Below are positions 32,601-47,600 of a DNA stretch of 64,000 nt, in pieces. Source of the DNA: Apostichopus japonicus (taxonomy: Eukaryota; Echinodermata; Holothuroidea; Aspidochirotida; Stichopodidae); assembly GCF_037975245.1 (NCBI RefSeq), contig NC_092562.1, positions 20,407,054-20,471,053 of the forward strand. Direction: 5' to 3'. Below the pieces are notes generated by a model. It saw nothing but the letters and a program-made list of their open reading frames with translations. It did no database searches and had not been told where the DNA came from. The first letter of the stretch is position 1; each line of letters opens with the position of its first letter. The translations under genes and the position numbers were made by a program.

Positions 32601-35600
32601 GAACGACATAAATCACTCTAGGCATAAAACAACACTTACAGGGGATGAATAAAGGCAAAGCCTGCTTTGCATATAAGAATGAGGGCAGAGTTTATCAGAG
32701 TTATTGGCTTTTCTGGATGACTGTCAGCTGATTGCATCATTTTGGGGTGTAAAGGGATTTATGCTGAACATAGCAATAGTCATTAGAGTCATATGATGTG
32801 GAAGGATGGCTATGTTAGTTAAAAAACATTCAGGAAAGAGAAGGTGAAGAAAAGTGCTAAAATGTTTCTTTTTTAAAGTGTATTAGTACTATCACTTGAG
32901 TTGCTTTACAGTCATAGAAATGAACAGTATATCCATCTAAAATGTCCAGATATGTCTGACATGGAAGGATTTCATGAGTCCTGTCGTGCTACGTTTTTTC
33001 CTCAAGAACAGTTAATATACTTCATGCAATAAAACTGGTCATCTCCAAATCAGTTTCATTGATAACAGTTAGGTAACGATTAACAGAAAATATCAATGTT
33101 ACTATTTAAGTTTCTTCCTTTTTAGAAAATCTGTTAACATTCTACTGCAACCCTTTTTTTTCTTTCTCTCTTTTTTTTGTCAACAGAAGGAAGCAACAGA
33201 AGAAGACAGATCAGAAAGCAGCGGAGGTCAGCGGAAAGTCCTGGCAGAGGGCGACATTTATACTCGAACTTCTCTCACAGAAGAAGCTGCACAAAATGGA
33301 AAATGCCTCTAAACTTGTTCCGGAGCTTTTCAGCCTCTTGGCATTGTAAGTGGAATAATTATCTTTCCACCTGTTGTGGAAAGTATTTGCCTCTTATCTT
33401 TTGTTACTACATATAGATTTTAATAATGGTTGTATACAATGTTTCATTTGCCTACACTTGGGCCCACTGGTCACCATGGCAACTGGATTCATATGGCACT
33501 GCATTCTGTACAGTACAACATGTTGACTACTCTTGTTTGTTTGTAGGTGCTTGGAGGCAGACAGCCAGCTGGATTCACTGGAGTACATTAAGCAGCTGCT
33601 TCTGACCCTCCTCCACACGATCTGCGAGAACATGACGTCACGGTCTGCCGATGAAGCTGCAGTGAACCTCGGTGAGAGAAAATGACTGTAATGTCCTCAA
33701 AACCGTGGCTATGAGTGACGTTAAATGATCTCATCGTCCGTCGAATGACTGTCCTAAAGCAATACAATTCCCTATCCTTTACTCAGTCTGTACAGTGTGT
33801 GAATAAACATCATATCTTATCACTCTGGCAATGTAATACTAGCTCGCATTATAAATGTTTAACATCTATGTGGAAGATGTCCAGAATCTAGTGAAGGACA
33901 GAAGTTAACTGTTTATTTTTCCACGTTGTTGTTCACATGCCTTACCTTCTTTGTTTCAATCTCTACTGCTTTCTCCTCATGCAGGAAATCTTTCGGAGGA
34001 ACAGTTCAACGTGGAGCTGGTCGTGCAGTGTGTTCGTACGTCGGATAACCCTCAGACTCACAACCATGCCCTGTTGGTCCTCAATGTGGCTGCACAACTG
34101 TTTCCTGTGAGTATTAAAATTTAGAAGTCTTTTGAGAATGGTTTATAGGTAATGATAGATTGGATGTGACTCAAGTGGTAAAGTATGATATAAACATGTT
34201 AAATCTATTTTATCTAAAAATTAAAGAAATAAATCACCTGGAGAATTAATTAATATTGTGATAGTGAGTGCAAAAACTCAACTTTCAAATTCTCAATTTG
34301 TGAAAATGTCCCTCTAGCACTATTTTTCTGCTATACCAGGACATTCTAACCACATTCGACCTACTCTTTTTCTACCAGTTTCCACATTCTTCAAAATAAT
34401 AGTAATAATATAGTAATAGTTATCAGTACTCTAAAAGGGGAAAATTATTAGTTATAGTGTGTGTTAAAGTAGCCTAACACTCCATGGCAGATTGTGAACC
34501 TAAATCTTTGGTTTAATGAAATGTCTTTCTTCTGCCAATATTTTCATCAAGAAATGTGGAATTAAAAAAAAAAAGATCAGCTTTGAACAGTCCTCTTGCA
34601 TAAACCCAATTGTCTGTGAAACAATTTATCCTTTCAGAAACCAAATTGATCTTGAAAATCTCTCAGAAACTGCTCTGTGTTGTTTTTCTTTGCATTGATT
34701 CTGCATGTTGCTACAGTTGGAACAATTTTATTTGAATTGTGAACTATTTTTCCATTTTTATTGTTGATGTCTTTCTGTATGAAACTTTCCAGGAGCATCT
34801 ACTACACAACATCATGTCCATCTTTACCTTCATGGGAGCCAATGTTCTTAGGCAGGACGACGGTTACAGCTTCCAAGTGATTAACAAAACTTTGCAGACC
34901 GTAATTCCCGCTCTTTTGAAGGTATGTCATTGGGTATTAAAGAGACATTCTGGTGGCAGGCAATGTCATACTTTTTATATTGAAGAGGCAAAATATTCCA
35001 TACTGTTAGTAGTTTTAAATGCCATGTAAATATGTTACTCATGATAATCTTATCGTTGATTTATTCATTAAACCTGATGTATTTTTAATTTATGCTGTAT
35101 TGATAGTATCAATGTTGCTTCCTATAAATTCCTCAAAATGCCGCTCTTTGTAGAAATGTTCTTTTCCTCTGTGGATAAGTGATTGACATGTTATAATGAA
35201 AATCAAAGACATTTTCATCTGCATTGCCTTGACGATGTCATTAACTGTTGCCAGATGCTTTTGCAAAATATCACTGACTTTTTGCCAGATACAAAATTCT
35301 GTGCATGTTGACCTAAATATGCTGAAATCTTCTATTTTATGTATTTTGCCAAATAATCAGCTTCATTCACCAGAAGATCATTTGAAGCAACAACTAGATT
35401 ATCTGGGCATTTTATATATACGCAAATATAGAAATTCTATGCTAGAGTGTAGGTTGGTATTGTTATGAATTATACAAATTAACACAATAGCATTAATTGT
35501 TTCAAATATTTACTCTTCTCTGTGTTGGAGCCATTTAGAAAAGTGTGTTTTGGTTTAATGCAATGTCATAGAGAAAGGGGGCAGGATGATTGGCTAAATT

Positions 35601-38600
35601 GATATTTTAGTAATTAAGAATGAATTGGTTGATGAAATTTTTTTGGAAAAGAGGAAATTTTACCTTAGTATTTATGCTAAGGGATAACTGAAAATTTTAC
35701 GAAAATGCTGTCAACATGTGATGAGAAACATATTTTGTGTTTTGACTGGTTACACGATTCCTTTCCTTCTGTTCAGGCTAGCAATGAGGGAGCTCTCCCA
35801 CAATCCCTCGGAACCAACGTACACAAGATAGTGTTTATGATCATTCGCATTTTCGTCGATGCCTTTCCTCACATCCCCGACCACCGTAAGCTGCCGCTGT
35901 TCACCCAGCTGATAGAGACAGTGAATGCCGAACAGTACCTGTGGAGCTGCATCGTGCTATTGGTCGAAAGTGTTGCATTGAAGGGTCCTGGCGCCCTCTA
36001 TCCAGAAGAAATAGAGGACATTAAGGTTCGTAAGATGAAACAGACTCTTAGGGTCCTTCTAGCAGGGGTAGCTTTAATCAGTTGTGGGTGGGTATTGGTG
36101 GGTGGGTATTGGTGCATTGTGAGGAAAGAAGAAATAAAAATGTCATTTCAGTTACATCACAGATTGAATGTTGTTGAACTGTGAACATGATTGTATAATC
36201 CTTGGATTTGATATGTAATGCTACTCTTGCATAAAGTTTTAATGTGTCTAAAAGAAAAAACATCAGTTTTCATCATGATTCATGTTTCATTTCTTTGATT
36301 TTTGTACTAAAGTGCCCCTTTATACTGTAATATTTTTGTCGCATGATTTGAACCCATAATTTTGATGAAGATTTGAAAAATATTTCAAAGCATTTTTTAT
36401 GATTGGAATCAGATGTTGAGATATTTGTAGCTTTGATTGGAACTCAGTTGGTTTTCCTCACAAGATGATGGAATCCTTTGGCCACACATATGATAACATT
36501 TTGCATTTTTCCACGATTGTTCCATGTCATGATTTTTCCTCATCTAAACAGTTTGATGTTTTCTCAAAGAAAGGAAAGGTTACTTTCTTCCTGATAAGTT
36601 TGCAACAAGCTGGTTATAACGATTCATTCACTCGATGAGAACAACAAGATCAGTCCAGATTTTAATATGCAAATTAGGTTACAGTCAAGATTAGTATCTG
36701 CTAGGAAATCGGCCTTTGCTGGTTATTGATGTCATTACAGAAAGTAACGAACACTCTTCAAATATCGAAGCGTAAATAGTGGCACAAACTGATAACAACC
36801 TATCGGCATATTATATGATCTTATGAATATTATGTGGTATAGGAACATTACATTTCACACAAACAATCGTCTTTTTCATTTAAACCTATTTTATCCTTTT
36901 TGTCCAGGTCTCTGGAAGGAACCAGCAGTTTTGGATGGCTCTTTGTCACCATTTCTCATCTCAAGTTCAGATAATCAGTATCACGAAAATGATCCAATAT
37001 TTGTCAACTTTTCTAGACAGTGGTAAGTTTTGTCATAGCTTGCTAGTTTGAAGAAAAATTGTTTATTGAGATAATTTGAATTTGAATTCTGCAAGTTATA
37101 GCTCTTAAAGAAAAACCAAATCAAAAGCTCTGCTCAGGCCTTTCTTATTGTGATATTCCTGAAGGATTTGTCAATCCGGTCGGTCAACTCGTACGTCAAA
37201 TCTAGAGAGTTTTCTGACAGAAGTCGTTTCCCTTTTATTACCATCATTCTACTTCTCACACAATCCAATCAAATTTCTTGTCCAGTGTTCTTTACAAGTT
37301 CAATGAAGTTTCTCTTCAAAATCAAAAATTTGCATCATTTTGTCAATAGTTTGCCTTTTTTAGTAGACAGATGTTAATTCCCAGTTGTCTTCTTTCTATT
37401 TTCTTTCATTTTTTTGGGGGCTTCTTGTAAACATTTCTAAAATACTGAGTTTCTTTATACAAAATCTGTTGCAATAAAATCTGTTGCGTTACCTTCAATC
37501 TGTTACGTTACTTGTAATTGAAGGGATGTGTTGATATTTTGACCGTCGTTTTTGTTTGTTTAACTTTGTAGCTCCGATAATTTCAAAGTCTTCAAGAAGT
37601 CAACCGGACGGATTTGACAAACTCCTTGATAAAAGGAGATTTTCAGGGAAACAGTTACGTCAGTTCCAATTTACTACGGTTGGCTTCTTTTCTCAGCTGT
37701 TGTCGTCTGACGAGTTCATTTCTAAGGTAAAAAGCTGGATTTCTAAGCCTGCAGCATGAGATAACTTGTTCCGTTTGTGAGACATGGCAGTTTTAAAGGA
37801 CATGTCTGCGAGATGTTGTTTTGTAAATCTGTGAATTTCATGAGTGCCTCTTAGCTATCTCTTTGTTTTTCTTTCCAAATTTTCGAGGTAGAATGTTAAT
37901 AAAGTTGACACTAAATCCAAGGCCATCATTGAGTCATGTTAAGAGCGCCACTATGTTAGACTCCATTACAGAAAATAAACATTGCAAAAAAATCAAGAAA
38001 CAAAAACATGAACAATTTAAAGCACATGTGGTTCAGTGATGTCATATTTTAGACTTGATTAAGTCTTCTGCCGTTTTATGTGAAGAAAGAATTACATCTG
38101 AGATGTCTCCCAAAGTGAATAAGATTTCCCTTAGCTGTTTGCTGTATTTCTTTCATGACAGTTACTGCTATTACGTACCTTAATAATGATGAATTAGTTT
38201 GTGTGTCCTTCGAGTGACAGCAAGTGTTAGTTTTTCAGTGTGGCAGCACGTTTGTTGTATTCTCGCTTTCTTTATATCTACTAGTGGGGTAATGCATGAA
38301 ATAAGCCAATAGTCAGCATTGGTCCATCACTGACACAGCATCAAGTTCGACCCATGTGCGACAGTCTGATATGTGTTAAATTAATACTGAATCTGGTTGT
38401 AACTGGTTCTAATCCTGATTTTAATTAACAGGTGGCCAGTTTGTCAGAAGAGGAGAAGGTGCAACTCCAGGGCCTCTATCAAGTGTACGTACAGTGTTGT
38501 TTTTTTTTATTTATTCCTTGGTATTGCCAGAAGGATATTATTCACCTACTGCTATATTCATCAGATTCGTGACTAGGTATTGTGCGTTTCACCCATACAT

Positions 38601-41600
38601 TTGAGTGTCAGTCAGTGAGTTGTTCAGTAACACTAAGGGATATGTACAGGGAGTGTATCACTTGATAAGCCCAAAAGGGTGTTTTGATACACTTCCATTC
38701 ACCATATCTCTCTGTATTCGCTACAAATGACGTATTTATTTTGTGGTAAAACATATAAATAAACGAAACGAATAACTCCATAGCCCAAGTGGTTTTTATG
38801 AATATACTTAAATTAAGACTGTTTTATTTTCATGTTTTTCTCATGACATGGTTTAAGCAGAGAGGCAGATTTCTGCAAGGCCATTTCCTAAAGTATCAGT
38901 AAAACTTGTTAAATCAATTTCGATCTGATTTGATAATTTTCACAATATTTCACAATGTTAACCATATCAACTGGGGCAAAAGCAGGCATTTTCAATTGTT
39001 GTTTTTATTTTTGTTTGTGCATTTTTTTCAATACAGACTATTGGAAGAAAACTTGCGGTTTGCACAACAGGTCGCTCAGTGTGGTGAGAACAATGCTGAT
39101 AATGCAACTGCCAAATTTTGGAAAGCTTTGCTGCATCGTACATATGATGTTCTTGACAAGGTAATTTAGTTCCTTTGTAATGATGAGATTATTTCTTGGG
39201 TTTGACCAGATCTAAAATATGCTCTTCAAATGGTTGTAATTAAAATATATTTCAAATTAGTTTTCAGTTGCAGTGGAATTATTTGTCTTAAACAAATATG
39301 AAGGTATTGACTTATATGCAAAAGTTAGATGGCCTGACATTTTGATCCAAGTAGGATCTTCTTCAAAAGCTAACACAAAATAGGAAGATATTAAGACACA
39401 CAGATGGAAAGACAGTTAAAATTGGACAAATGAGAAATGTATAGAGCAAAATAAGACACAACAAAGGAGAGAGGTAAGATGAAATAGGAAAGAGCAATGA
39501 GAGGATTAAAGACTGTGAAGATAAACAATGGTGTGTAACAATGGGAGGTAATTACTAATTGAGGTAATTAGTAATGGAGTTAATTAGTAATGGAGGTCAT
39601 TTGTAATGGATGGAATTAGTAATGGAGGTGAAAAGGAAGGAAAGGAAATTAAGAAGGGAAAACAAAACTGTGATTTTGGATAGAAAATTAATTGACTTCA
39701 CACATTTCAAGTAGTATCTAATACTTAATATAATTTCTTTGATTTTCTTGTTTGCAATCGTCCCTTACCCTTCTTCTCCCTCAGCCCTCCTGCAATGTCT
39801 TTATTATTAATTGTCTATTAATCCTAGATTCATTCCGCAAACTATGTAAATTAATTAGTTTATCAATTTTTCAAACATTGGGTTCAAGCCTGAGATCTTC
39901 TTACAAGTTTGCAAACACAATTTCCTCTCGGTGACCCAAAAATTGCTGTGAAAATCTTTTCTAAAATGAGTGATTTCATTTGTTTTTAATCCTTTTCTCT
40001 CTCAGGTCAATGCATTGTTGCCAGTTGATGTCTTCATCCAGGTTATCTCTGGCTTGCTCGGTAATAAACTTGCCTCAGTCAGAAGAAAAGCAATGGAGCT
40101 CCTCAATAACATCCTGGTGCAACACAAGGACAGGTTCACAGAGAATGAGGTAGCTTTTGCAATATTTATAACAACTAGCCTCATTTTGTAATTTGATTTG
40201 CTATTGATCGTGAGGTATGATCTACAATATTAGAAAGTACCTCACATCTATGGCAGGTTATGGTATCAAAATTGAAAAAAAAAGTCATATTTTTTAGGTA
40301 TATGCCTAATTGATTGTGAGGTACATTTTTCAAGATTATGGAAGCAGCAAACCGAAAGTCAGCGATCAGGCTAAATTTTGCTTTTGATCTTGGACAACGG
40401 CATCTTACGTGTTTTCATCGGGTGTTGCTCATTAACTCTTGTCCGTTTGTGACTGTGTGCACTCAACCAGAAGGGCTTTTTGTACATGCATGATGAGGCC
40501 ATCTCATGATATGTGCAAGTGTTCCCACAACAATATTACATATTTTGTGATAATATACATATTGATTTTGTGGTATTACAAAAAGCTACAAGTTCAAAGG
40601 CTGAAAGGTGTTTAGACCATCATTTTTCTCAACGTTGTTTTAATTTTTTAAAACATATTTTGATTTATTCCACATCCACACAACCTCCAATCCTAGTAAG
40701 TGTACAGATCACCCAGGTTTCATTGCAATATGTAGTCAGAGATGTTAGTGAACACACCAATGTTATATCTTCTAATTATCATATGACAGCACATTCTCCT
40801 GTTGGGTCTGATCCCTCAACTCGTCACTGTGGCCCAGTCTCCCTCCGATACGACCAGTACAGAAGTAGATGTGAACCGGCAGACTGCCCTCTACAGTCTG
40901 AAACTGCTCTGCAAGCTGCTGGGCTCGGAGTCCTCTCGTGAATTCACCCCCGTCATGGAGCTGACACTAGAAATACTCCAGAAGGAAGCAGCAAATACTC
41001 AGGTATGTACGTAAGAAGTAATGACTTCACTCGCAAGAGAAACAAATGGTTTTTGTATATAAAACAATCATTTGGGATTTGGGAAAGATTAGCAGTGATA
41101 ATATGGTGGAGTGATACGCACAAGGAAAACTTAACTGTTGATGACACAAATGATAATGAAACCTGCCTTTATCTTCTTTGTTGAGGGTTTGACAAATATT
41201 CTTCCCTAATTTATTAAATATGCCATGAAAAATTTGTTTTACTTTATATATATATTTATTTTTATGATTGTGTAGGTTGAAAGGTCATTTAAATTTAAAA
41301 TCGGAATGCAAGGGGTTGTCAGTGACTTTGAATGATATCAGAACTAAGAATATTGTGTAATGTACATAACAAAGAAGAGTCATTGACTAATGGGTGTTTT
41401 TTTTCCTCACTCTGCTGCATTTGTATTATTGTCTACAGAGAGAAGTCAGTGTTTCTCTCAGTCAAGACAGATTAAGAAAAATAACATAACTCGGTAAATT
41501 AATCAGTTAATTACCGCTTGTGTAAAATAAAGAAGATGGAACGAATTTCATTACAGAAAAGTAGAGGAGGGATAAAGAAGCCAGATGTTTTTAAAGGCAG

Positions 41601-44600
41601 CTCTCCTTAACAGAATTGGTAGCAATAGATATGGAAAAAGCAATAGATATGACAAGAGGAATAGAAAAGTAATAAGAGAAAACAAAATAAACAAAAGAAA
41701 ACTTGACAAAGGCAAAAGGAAAAGGAATGAAAATTTAGTTAATCTGGTGCCAAGTAACAATTGTCCTCTTAAATTTTTGCAGAAAGCATTCACACTCTTA
41801 CTGATTTTAAAACGATTTTCGAGGCCATCCCATAATATCACATGAGATATTATGTCAAGCAATTGAAAGCTTGAGTAATAAACTCAAGCATCGATAATTC
41901 ATCATTCCTTATTCCATAACTTTTCATGTATTTATTCTGCAGCTGGTGTCCAGCGCCTTGCTTTGTCTTGCAGAGACTGTCTGTAGCTTGAGGGCGTACT
42001 CTATCCCTTTCCTGTCTAGAATGGTCCCCACCATCTTGAAAATGCTGGCTGGAACAAAACTGGTAGACAGGTAAGATCTAGATTGAATAGTAAAACTGAT
42101 ATTATTGGCAAGCCCTCTCCTCCACTATCTACTTTCAGATTCATATCTACCCAATACACTAGGTAGGTCCCTGTCCCCAAAGCAAGACTGGGTGAAGTAC
42201 TAAAGGATTGGCTCATGATGTGCACATGTACAGATGTGGGAAATAAAGAACTTAACCCCTTCCCCTCCCCTCCCCCACCCACATCCCCATCCAAAGTGTT
42301 TTTCCTCATTTATTGTAATTACTAAATTCAAAGTGCTGATATTACAAACTGAGTGTAGAAACCTCTTAAAACAGAATAATGCTCTCCTGTTTGCTTCAGT
42401 CATAATGTAAAATTGACATGCTCAGGCTCACACATAGGTATCCTTGAAGCGTTTGATTATATTCAATTGATAAAATTATAAAGCTTCTGTTTTTGCCAGA
42501 TTCTCATATACTATGACGTGTCAATGTTACCCTATCACTCACGGAGCTGCAGCAAGGCCGTAATAATCCTTTCTCAGCTTGTGATGATAAAAACCAAATT
42601 CTTTAATGCTATATTGTTAAAGTTTAAAACTAAATGATCATTTTTAATGTGCTGAAATCCATCAAAAAGATGCTCATGGCGCAGTGAAACAACAGTGAGA
42701 AAGGACAAAGCAAGTAGCAGACATAGAAGAAGATGAAAAATAGTTAAAGTCAGTTAGAAGTCGTTGAGTTCTAGAAACAGATGAGTTTTCAGAGTAGATA
42801 TGATGGACACAAGAGAAGGAGAGAGCTTGATGGATGCTGGTAACTTTGTTCCAAAGATCTGAGGCAGCAGAAGCAAAGCAGCTGTTTTGCCTGGATCTGT
42901 TTGTAGTCTTTACGGTGGTGAAAAGACGTTTCCGAGAGCGCAGTTTACGAGGTGCATTATAAGGCTGAAATAGCTCTGATAACTGTATTGGTGATGAACG
43001 GTAACTTCTTAACGGTACAGTACCTTGAAAATTATCGTGAGTGAGACTGGTAGCCAGTGTGTAATCCTTGCAATACAGTCTCTAGATATGTATGTGTTAT
43101 CATCCTGTGGTTTTCATCAGGTGATCTGGAAGTTCATTAAACCAAGTCAGCGGTCTGCTTTAACATCGGATATGATCAGCAGAATTATGTATAGAGTTGG
43201 AACTTTTAGAATAGTAAGAGAACAGAAATATATCAGGAATTAGGACAACGGTATCGTAAATCTCTTTTCTCTCTTTCTTTCAGTATGAATCTCTTCATGT
43301 TGTGTGCTGTTACAGCTGTCCAGAAAATTGTAGAAACTCTTCCAAACTTCATCAGTCCTTACGTGGGAGAGATTTTGCAGCAGGTAAGACCTAAGAGTTA
43401 CCCCCATAAAGGCAAAACCTTTTTTATGAATAATAACATTTCATAATTATATTCATTACTATTTCCTTTTCTTTTTTTCTGAAACTCTGTTTTGGATTTT
43501 TGCATTCTGCTTGTTTGTTCTAGTTCCAACAAGTATAGCTGTATATTTGAAAGGACAGGTTACATGTATTATAGCGCATCATAGTGGTGTACCATAGTGG
43601 TGTTTGCACCATAGTGAACATTCACCATAATGGCAAACTGAGATAAGTCTAACTATTTTGAAAAAACTTAACTTCAGAATACCTTTTTTAAGTCACTTGA
43701 AATATTATATTTTGAGTGAAAACAATTTTTTACTTGTTATGACGTGAGGGCGCTACTTTTTTTTTCCATTTTTTATATATGAACAAAGTACATATGCAGG
43801 TCCTTTTATCTACAAAACAGCCAATCAGTCCAACAGACAAAATAACAAATGATACCCTTAAAAACAAAGCAAAGCAAAGATTTGATAATTAAGTTACGGA
43901 TTAGTATAGATAAGATAGTGATAATTTACTTTGTACCTACTTTCCATCCACCCCCACTAAAAAATTAATTGTTGTGATTTCGACCCGTATATATAGTCAG
44001 TCGACAGGCACCATTTATTGCTAAATTAATTAGTACCGTATCATAATTAAAAAGTGTTGTTGATTTAACCACGTAATTAAGGTATATCAGACTGGCTGGT
44101 AGGTGTTATCAATGAGCTCATCAAACGTGTCGTATGATAAGTGCTTGTGACCTTCTAAAATGGTATTGGTAGATTTCCAAATCACGATTGCTCAGATTAA
44201 TCTTTCGGTTTAACTGATTCGTAAATTGCTTTGAGAGGTGTTCACTCCGTCCTCCTTTCATATTTTGTTTGTATGCTCTTGACTATCCAGCGTCAAACAG
44301 TGTGATAATGTGAGCAGACTTGTTAACAACAAATCGCCTCTCTTAGCAAGTCCATTTTGATCCCTTGCCAAAGTCTAAAGGAATCTATCCGATGGTGATG
44401 GCGTGTGTGTGTGTGCGTTTGTTTTGTATTCTGACCAAGGACTTGAACAAAAGAATTCCAGGTCCTCGGTTGTGATTTCTAAAGAATCACCACGTCCTCG
44501 GAAGAATTCTATTGTATGGGGTATTGTTAAGGTTAGGGTACGTGGATTTGAACAATGGAAAATACAATGGGGTCCTCGGTCTGAATGTAATACAAACATG

Positions 44601-47600
44601 CGTGTCTGTGTGTGTGTGACATTTGGTTTAGCACATGATACCTCAAACAGTACATGGTGGTTAACAACATGTTTTTTGTATGTAGATACAACCTATTGAG
44701 TACAAGAATCTAATTTAAATTGTGAAAAATCTGAACACCTTGTAAATATGATAACTCCAAAAAGGAAAGCTGATTGTGGTATGATATTGTATCAAAACGG
44801 TAGATTTTGGGAAAAGTTGTGAATATTAAAATCGTCTGCTTAAATATATATTGATTAATTAATGTGCATTGGTGACCAATCACTGACTATACTGAATTTC
44901 TATGAAAACCTAAAACCCATAAAAAATTGGTTCTCCATTCTTTCGTTTTGATAGGTATCTCGTCTGTCTTGTAACCATGACGATGAGAAAACTCAGTTGA
45001 ATCTGCGTTTGAAGGCGTGTCGACAGATGCTCTCCAAGAAGCTGCCGCTGAGAGTCTTGCTTCCTGCCGTTGCTCAGACCTATACCGTTATAGAAAATAC
45101 TCACAGTGTAAGTGTTTCCCTACTAACTGTTTTATTAAAGTCCTCCCCCAACCCCTCCTCCCCACCTACAATCAGAAAACATGTTAAAAAAAGCAATTAC
45201 TTGGATACGCAAGAAGTTATTGCTTAATGTTTGTTCTTATGCTGATTCATGGATAAGTCAAGAACAGCAGAAACATGACAGGGATAGTAGTGCTTGAATT
45301 AGCCATTTCTGTATTTCTTCTTGAACATTCTGACCTTCTTTGATAGAAAAGGTATTATTCGCAAATACATTTACTACTAGAACCTGAAAAGTTTGCAACA
45401 TTATCATCATCAAATTATTAGGAAAAAAAAAGAAGAAAAAAACACCTGAAAGAAAACATCACATATTTGACTTCCTAGTGATATTATGACTTAGTTTGTC
45501 TTGTAAACCATGATACCTTCCAAAAGAAGAATAAACAGGGCTGACCTTAGGTGTTTTGTGTGAGCTGTTCATCCTAACACACCTGCCCCCCCCCCCCGCA
45601 CCCGATCCCCCTCTCGTCAGGCCTGGCTGTGGCCTATAATGGCATTGGTGCAGTTTAATTCTCATTTCCCTTTCTTCCCTATCTTTTTGTCTGTTTTTCA
45701 TAGTTAATCATTCATTTTGGTTCATTTTCACTGTTTTAAACTTTCTTCATGAGCTTTACAACAAAACACATCATTGTGCAGTTGCCATTTCTCCCTCACT
45801 TATCAACGGTAACCTCTATAAGATCCAACGATGGTATTTGTTCAGCTTGTATTAAATACTACTGGCTTGATTATTACTGGTCCGCAGTTTAAGATACAAT
45901 TGAATCTGTTTAGTTTATTTACTCTTCCTTTCATTTTCTCATCAGGAGAGTATAGTGCCACTGATGAATATATTACAAGACCATATCAACACAGCTTCTA
46001 AGGAGGATGTACTCAGCCACCACTCAACTACAATGACTTTCTTTCTAGATGCCCTGGACTATAGGACCAGACACCCAGAGGTAAGCAAATACTGCCCTCT
46101 CTCTCCCAGTGTTCATCAATCCTCTCTCCCTATCCTCAAACCTAAGTAAATTAAAGTAAGATACAGTGGTAAACTTTTAATTCCATCCCCCTTTATGCCC
46201 CCCCTCTCTCTCTTCCCTCAAACTTAAGTAATCTATGTAATACCCAGAGGTAAGCTTTTACCTCTTTCCCCATTTGTCTCAATCTACCATCAAGCCTAAG
46301 TAAATCATTTTAGTCCTAGAGGTAATCGGTTAACTCCCTCCCCCTTTCCTTCCCCCTCACTCTACCATCAAGCCCTCAAGTACTGAAAGGAAGATCCCTA
46401 GATAAGCTTTTACCTCCCTCTCCCCCCCCCCTTTGCTCCCCCTCCATCTACCCTCATAGCATTTGTTAATTAATGTGCCTGTACCCTCAGGCATAAAAAG
46501 TAATGTAGACCTAAAGGTAGACTTTTATCTCACTCTTTCCTGTTTCCCCACTCCCCCCTCCCCACTCACCTTTTATCTTATTTCCAGCCCAAGTAATGGC
46601 TTGAAGTAGATTGATTGTACTTCCCATTGTCTTCAGTATTTTGTATTGTGACCGTCTCTTCACTGGCTGTAAGGTGGAACAGAGAACTGTAACTAACCCG
46701 ATGAGTTACAAACATGTATTACATAAAAATGAAAAATATGGTCGGAAGAAAGTGGACATTGGCAGTTACATTATGACTGGAAAATAGGAATGCTTTTTAA
46801 GGAAAGATTTTTATATTTTGCTGTAAAATAAGAATGTCATGAAAAGTCCTGTACTTTCCAAACATAAATCATATTTTCAAATTTTTATCTACAGGTTGGT
46901 AAAGAAGAGGTGTCTCAACGTGAGGGCGCTGTTATCGACAGTATTCTGATGCACATTATGAAGCTGTCAGAGACCACCTTCAGGCCAATGTACTACAAGG
47001 TATGTCAAAAATATAAGATGGAAGAGGGATTCTTGTAAAAATTCTGGATTTTATAATCTTAGATTAGAATCTTAGAATCTTTGATTGCCCTATGTTCACT
47101 TGTAATTTTTCAGAAGTGTTTTCTACCTCCTATTGCTCTCCTCAATGATACTAAAACCTGTTTCTCCCTATCATCGCTTTTTAATCTTAGTCTGCTGCAG
47201 TTACTTGTCTCTCTCTCTCCACTTTACTTACTTGCATTTAGTCTTTTAGTGTACATCTAATATCAGAGGGCCACAGGAATTATAAGCTATGTCTAACCAA
47301 TAACCCCCCTCCCCCCCCATCTCCCATCCCCTGCTTTACATAAAAATCTAACTAAATAATATTTGAAAACAAAATAAAATAAAACTGTTAGCAAACTGCT
47401 TATTCCACTAGAGAGCCTGTGTAGGAGAATCTGTAAAAGTAAGTTGGCCTGACGTTTCGATCCTAGCAGGATCTTCTTCAGAGGCTAAATGACAAGTAAC
47501 AGTAACAGAAGGGACAAAAACGCGCACAGAATGCAGACAGGTTAATGAGCATGGTGAACACAAAGAGATAGATGAAAGGGGATTAGTAGACAAGGGATGG

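Noticed and set aside
36026-36184. Extension of HEATR1 exon 28 to the end of its open frame
   Set aside because: The extra residues do not resemble the family, and exon 29 continues the conserved sequence in phase 0 from the earlier donor.
41551-41862. 103-codon and 86-codon frames on opposite strands
   Set aside because: Lys/Asn- or Leu/Phe-rich low-complexity translation of intronic purine-rich DNA.
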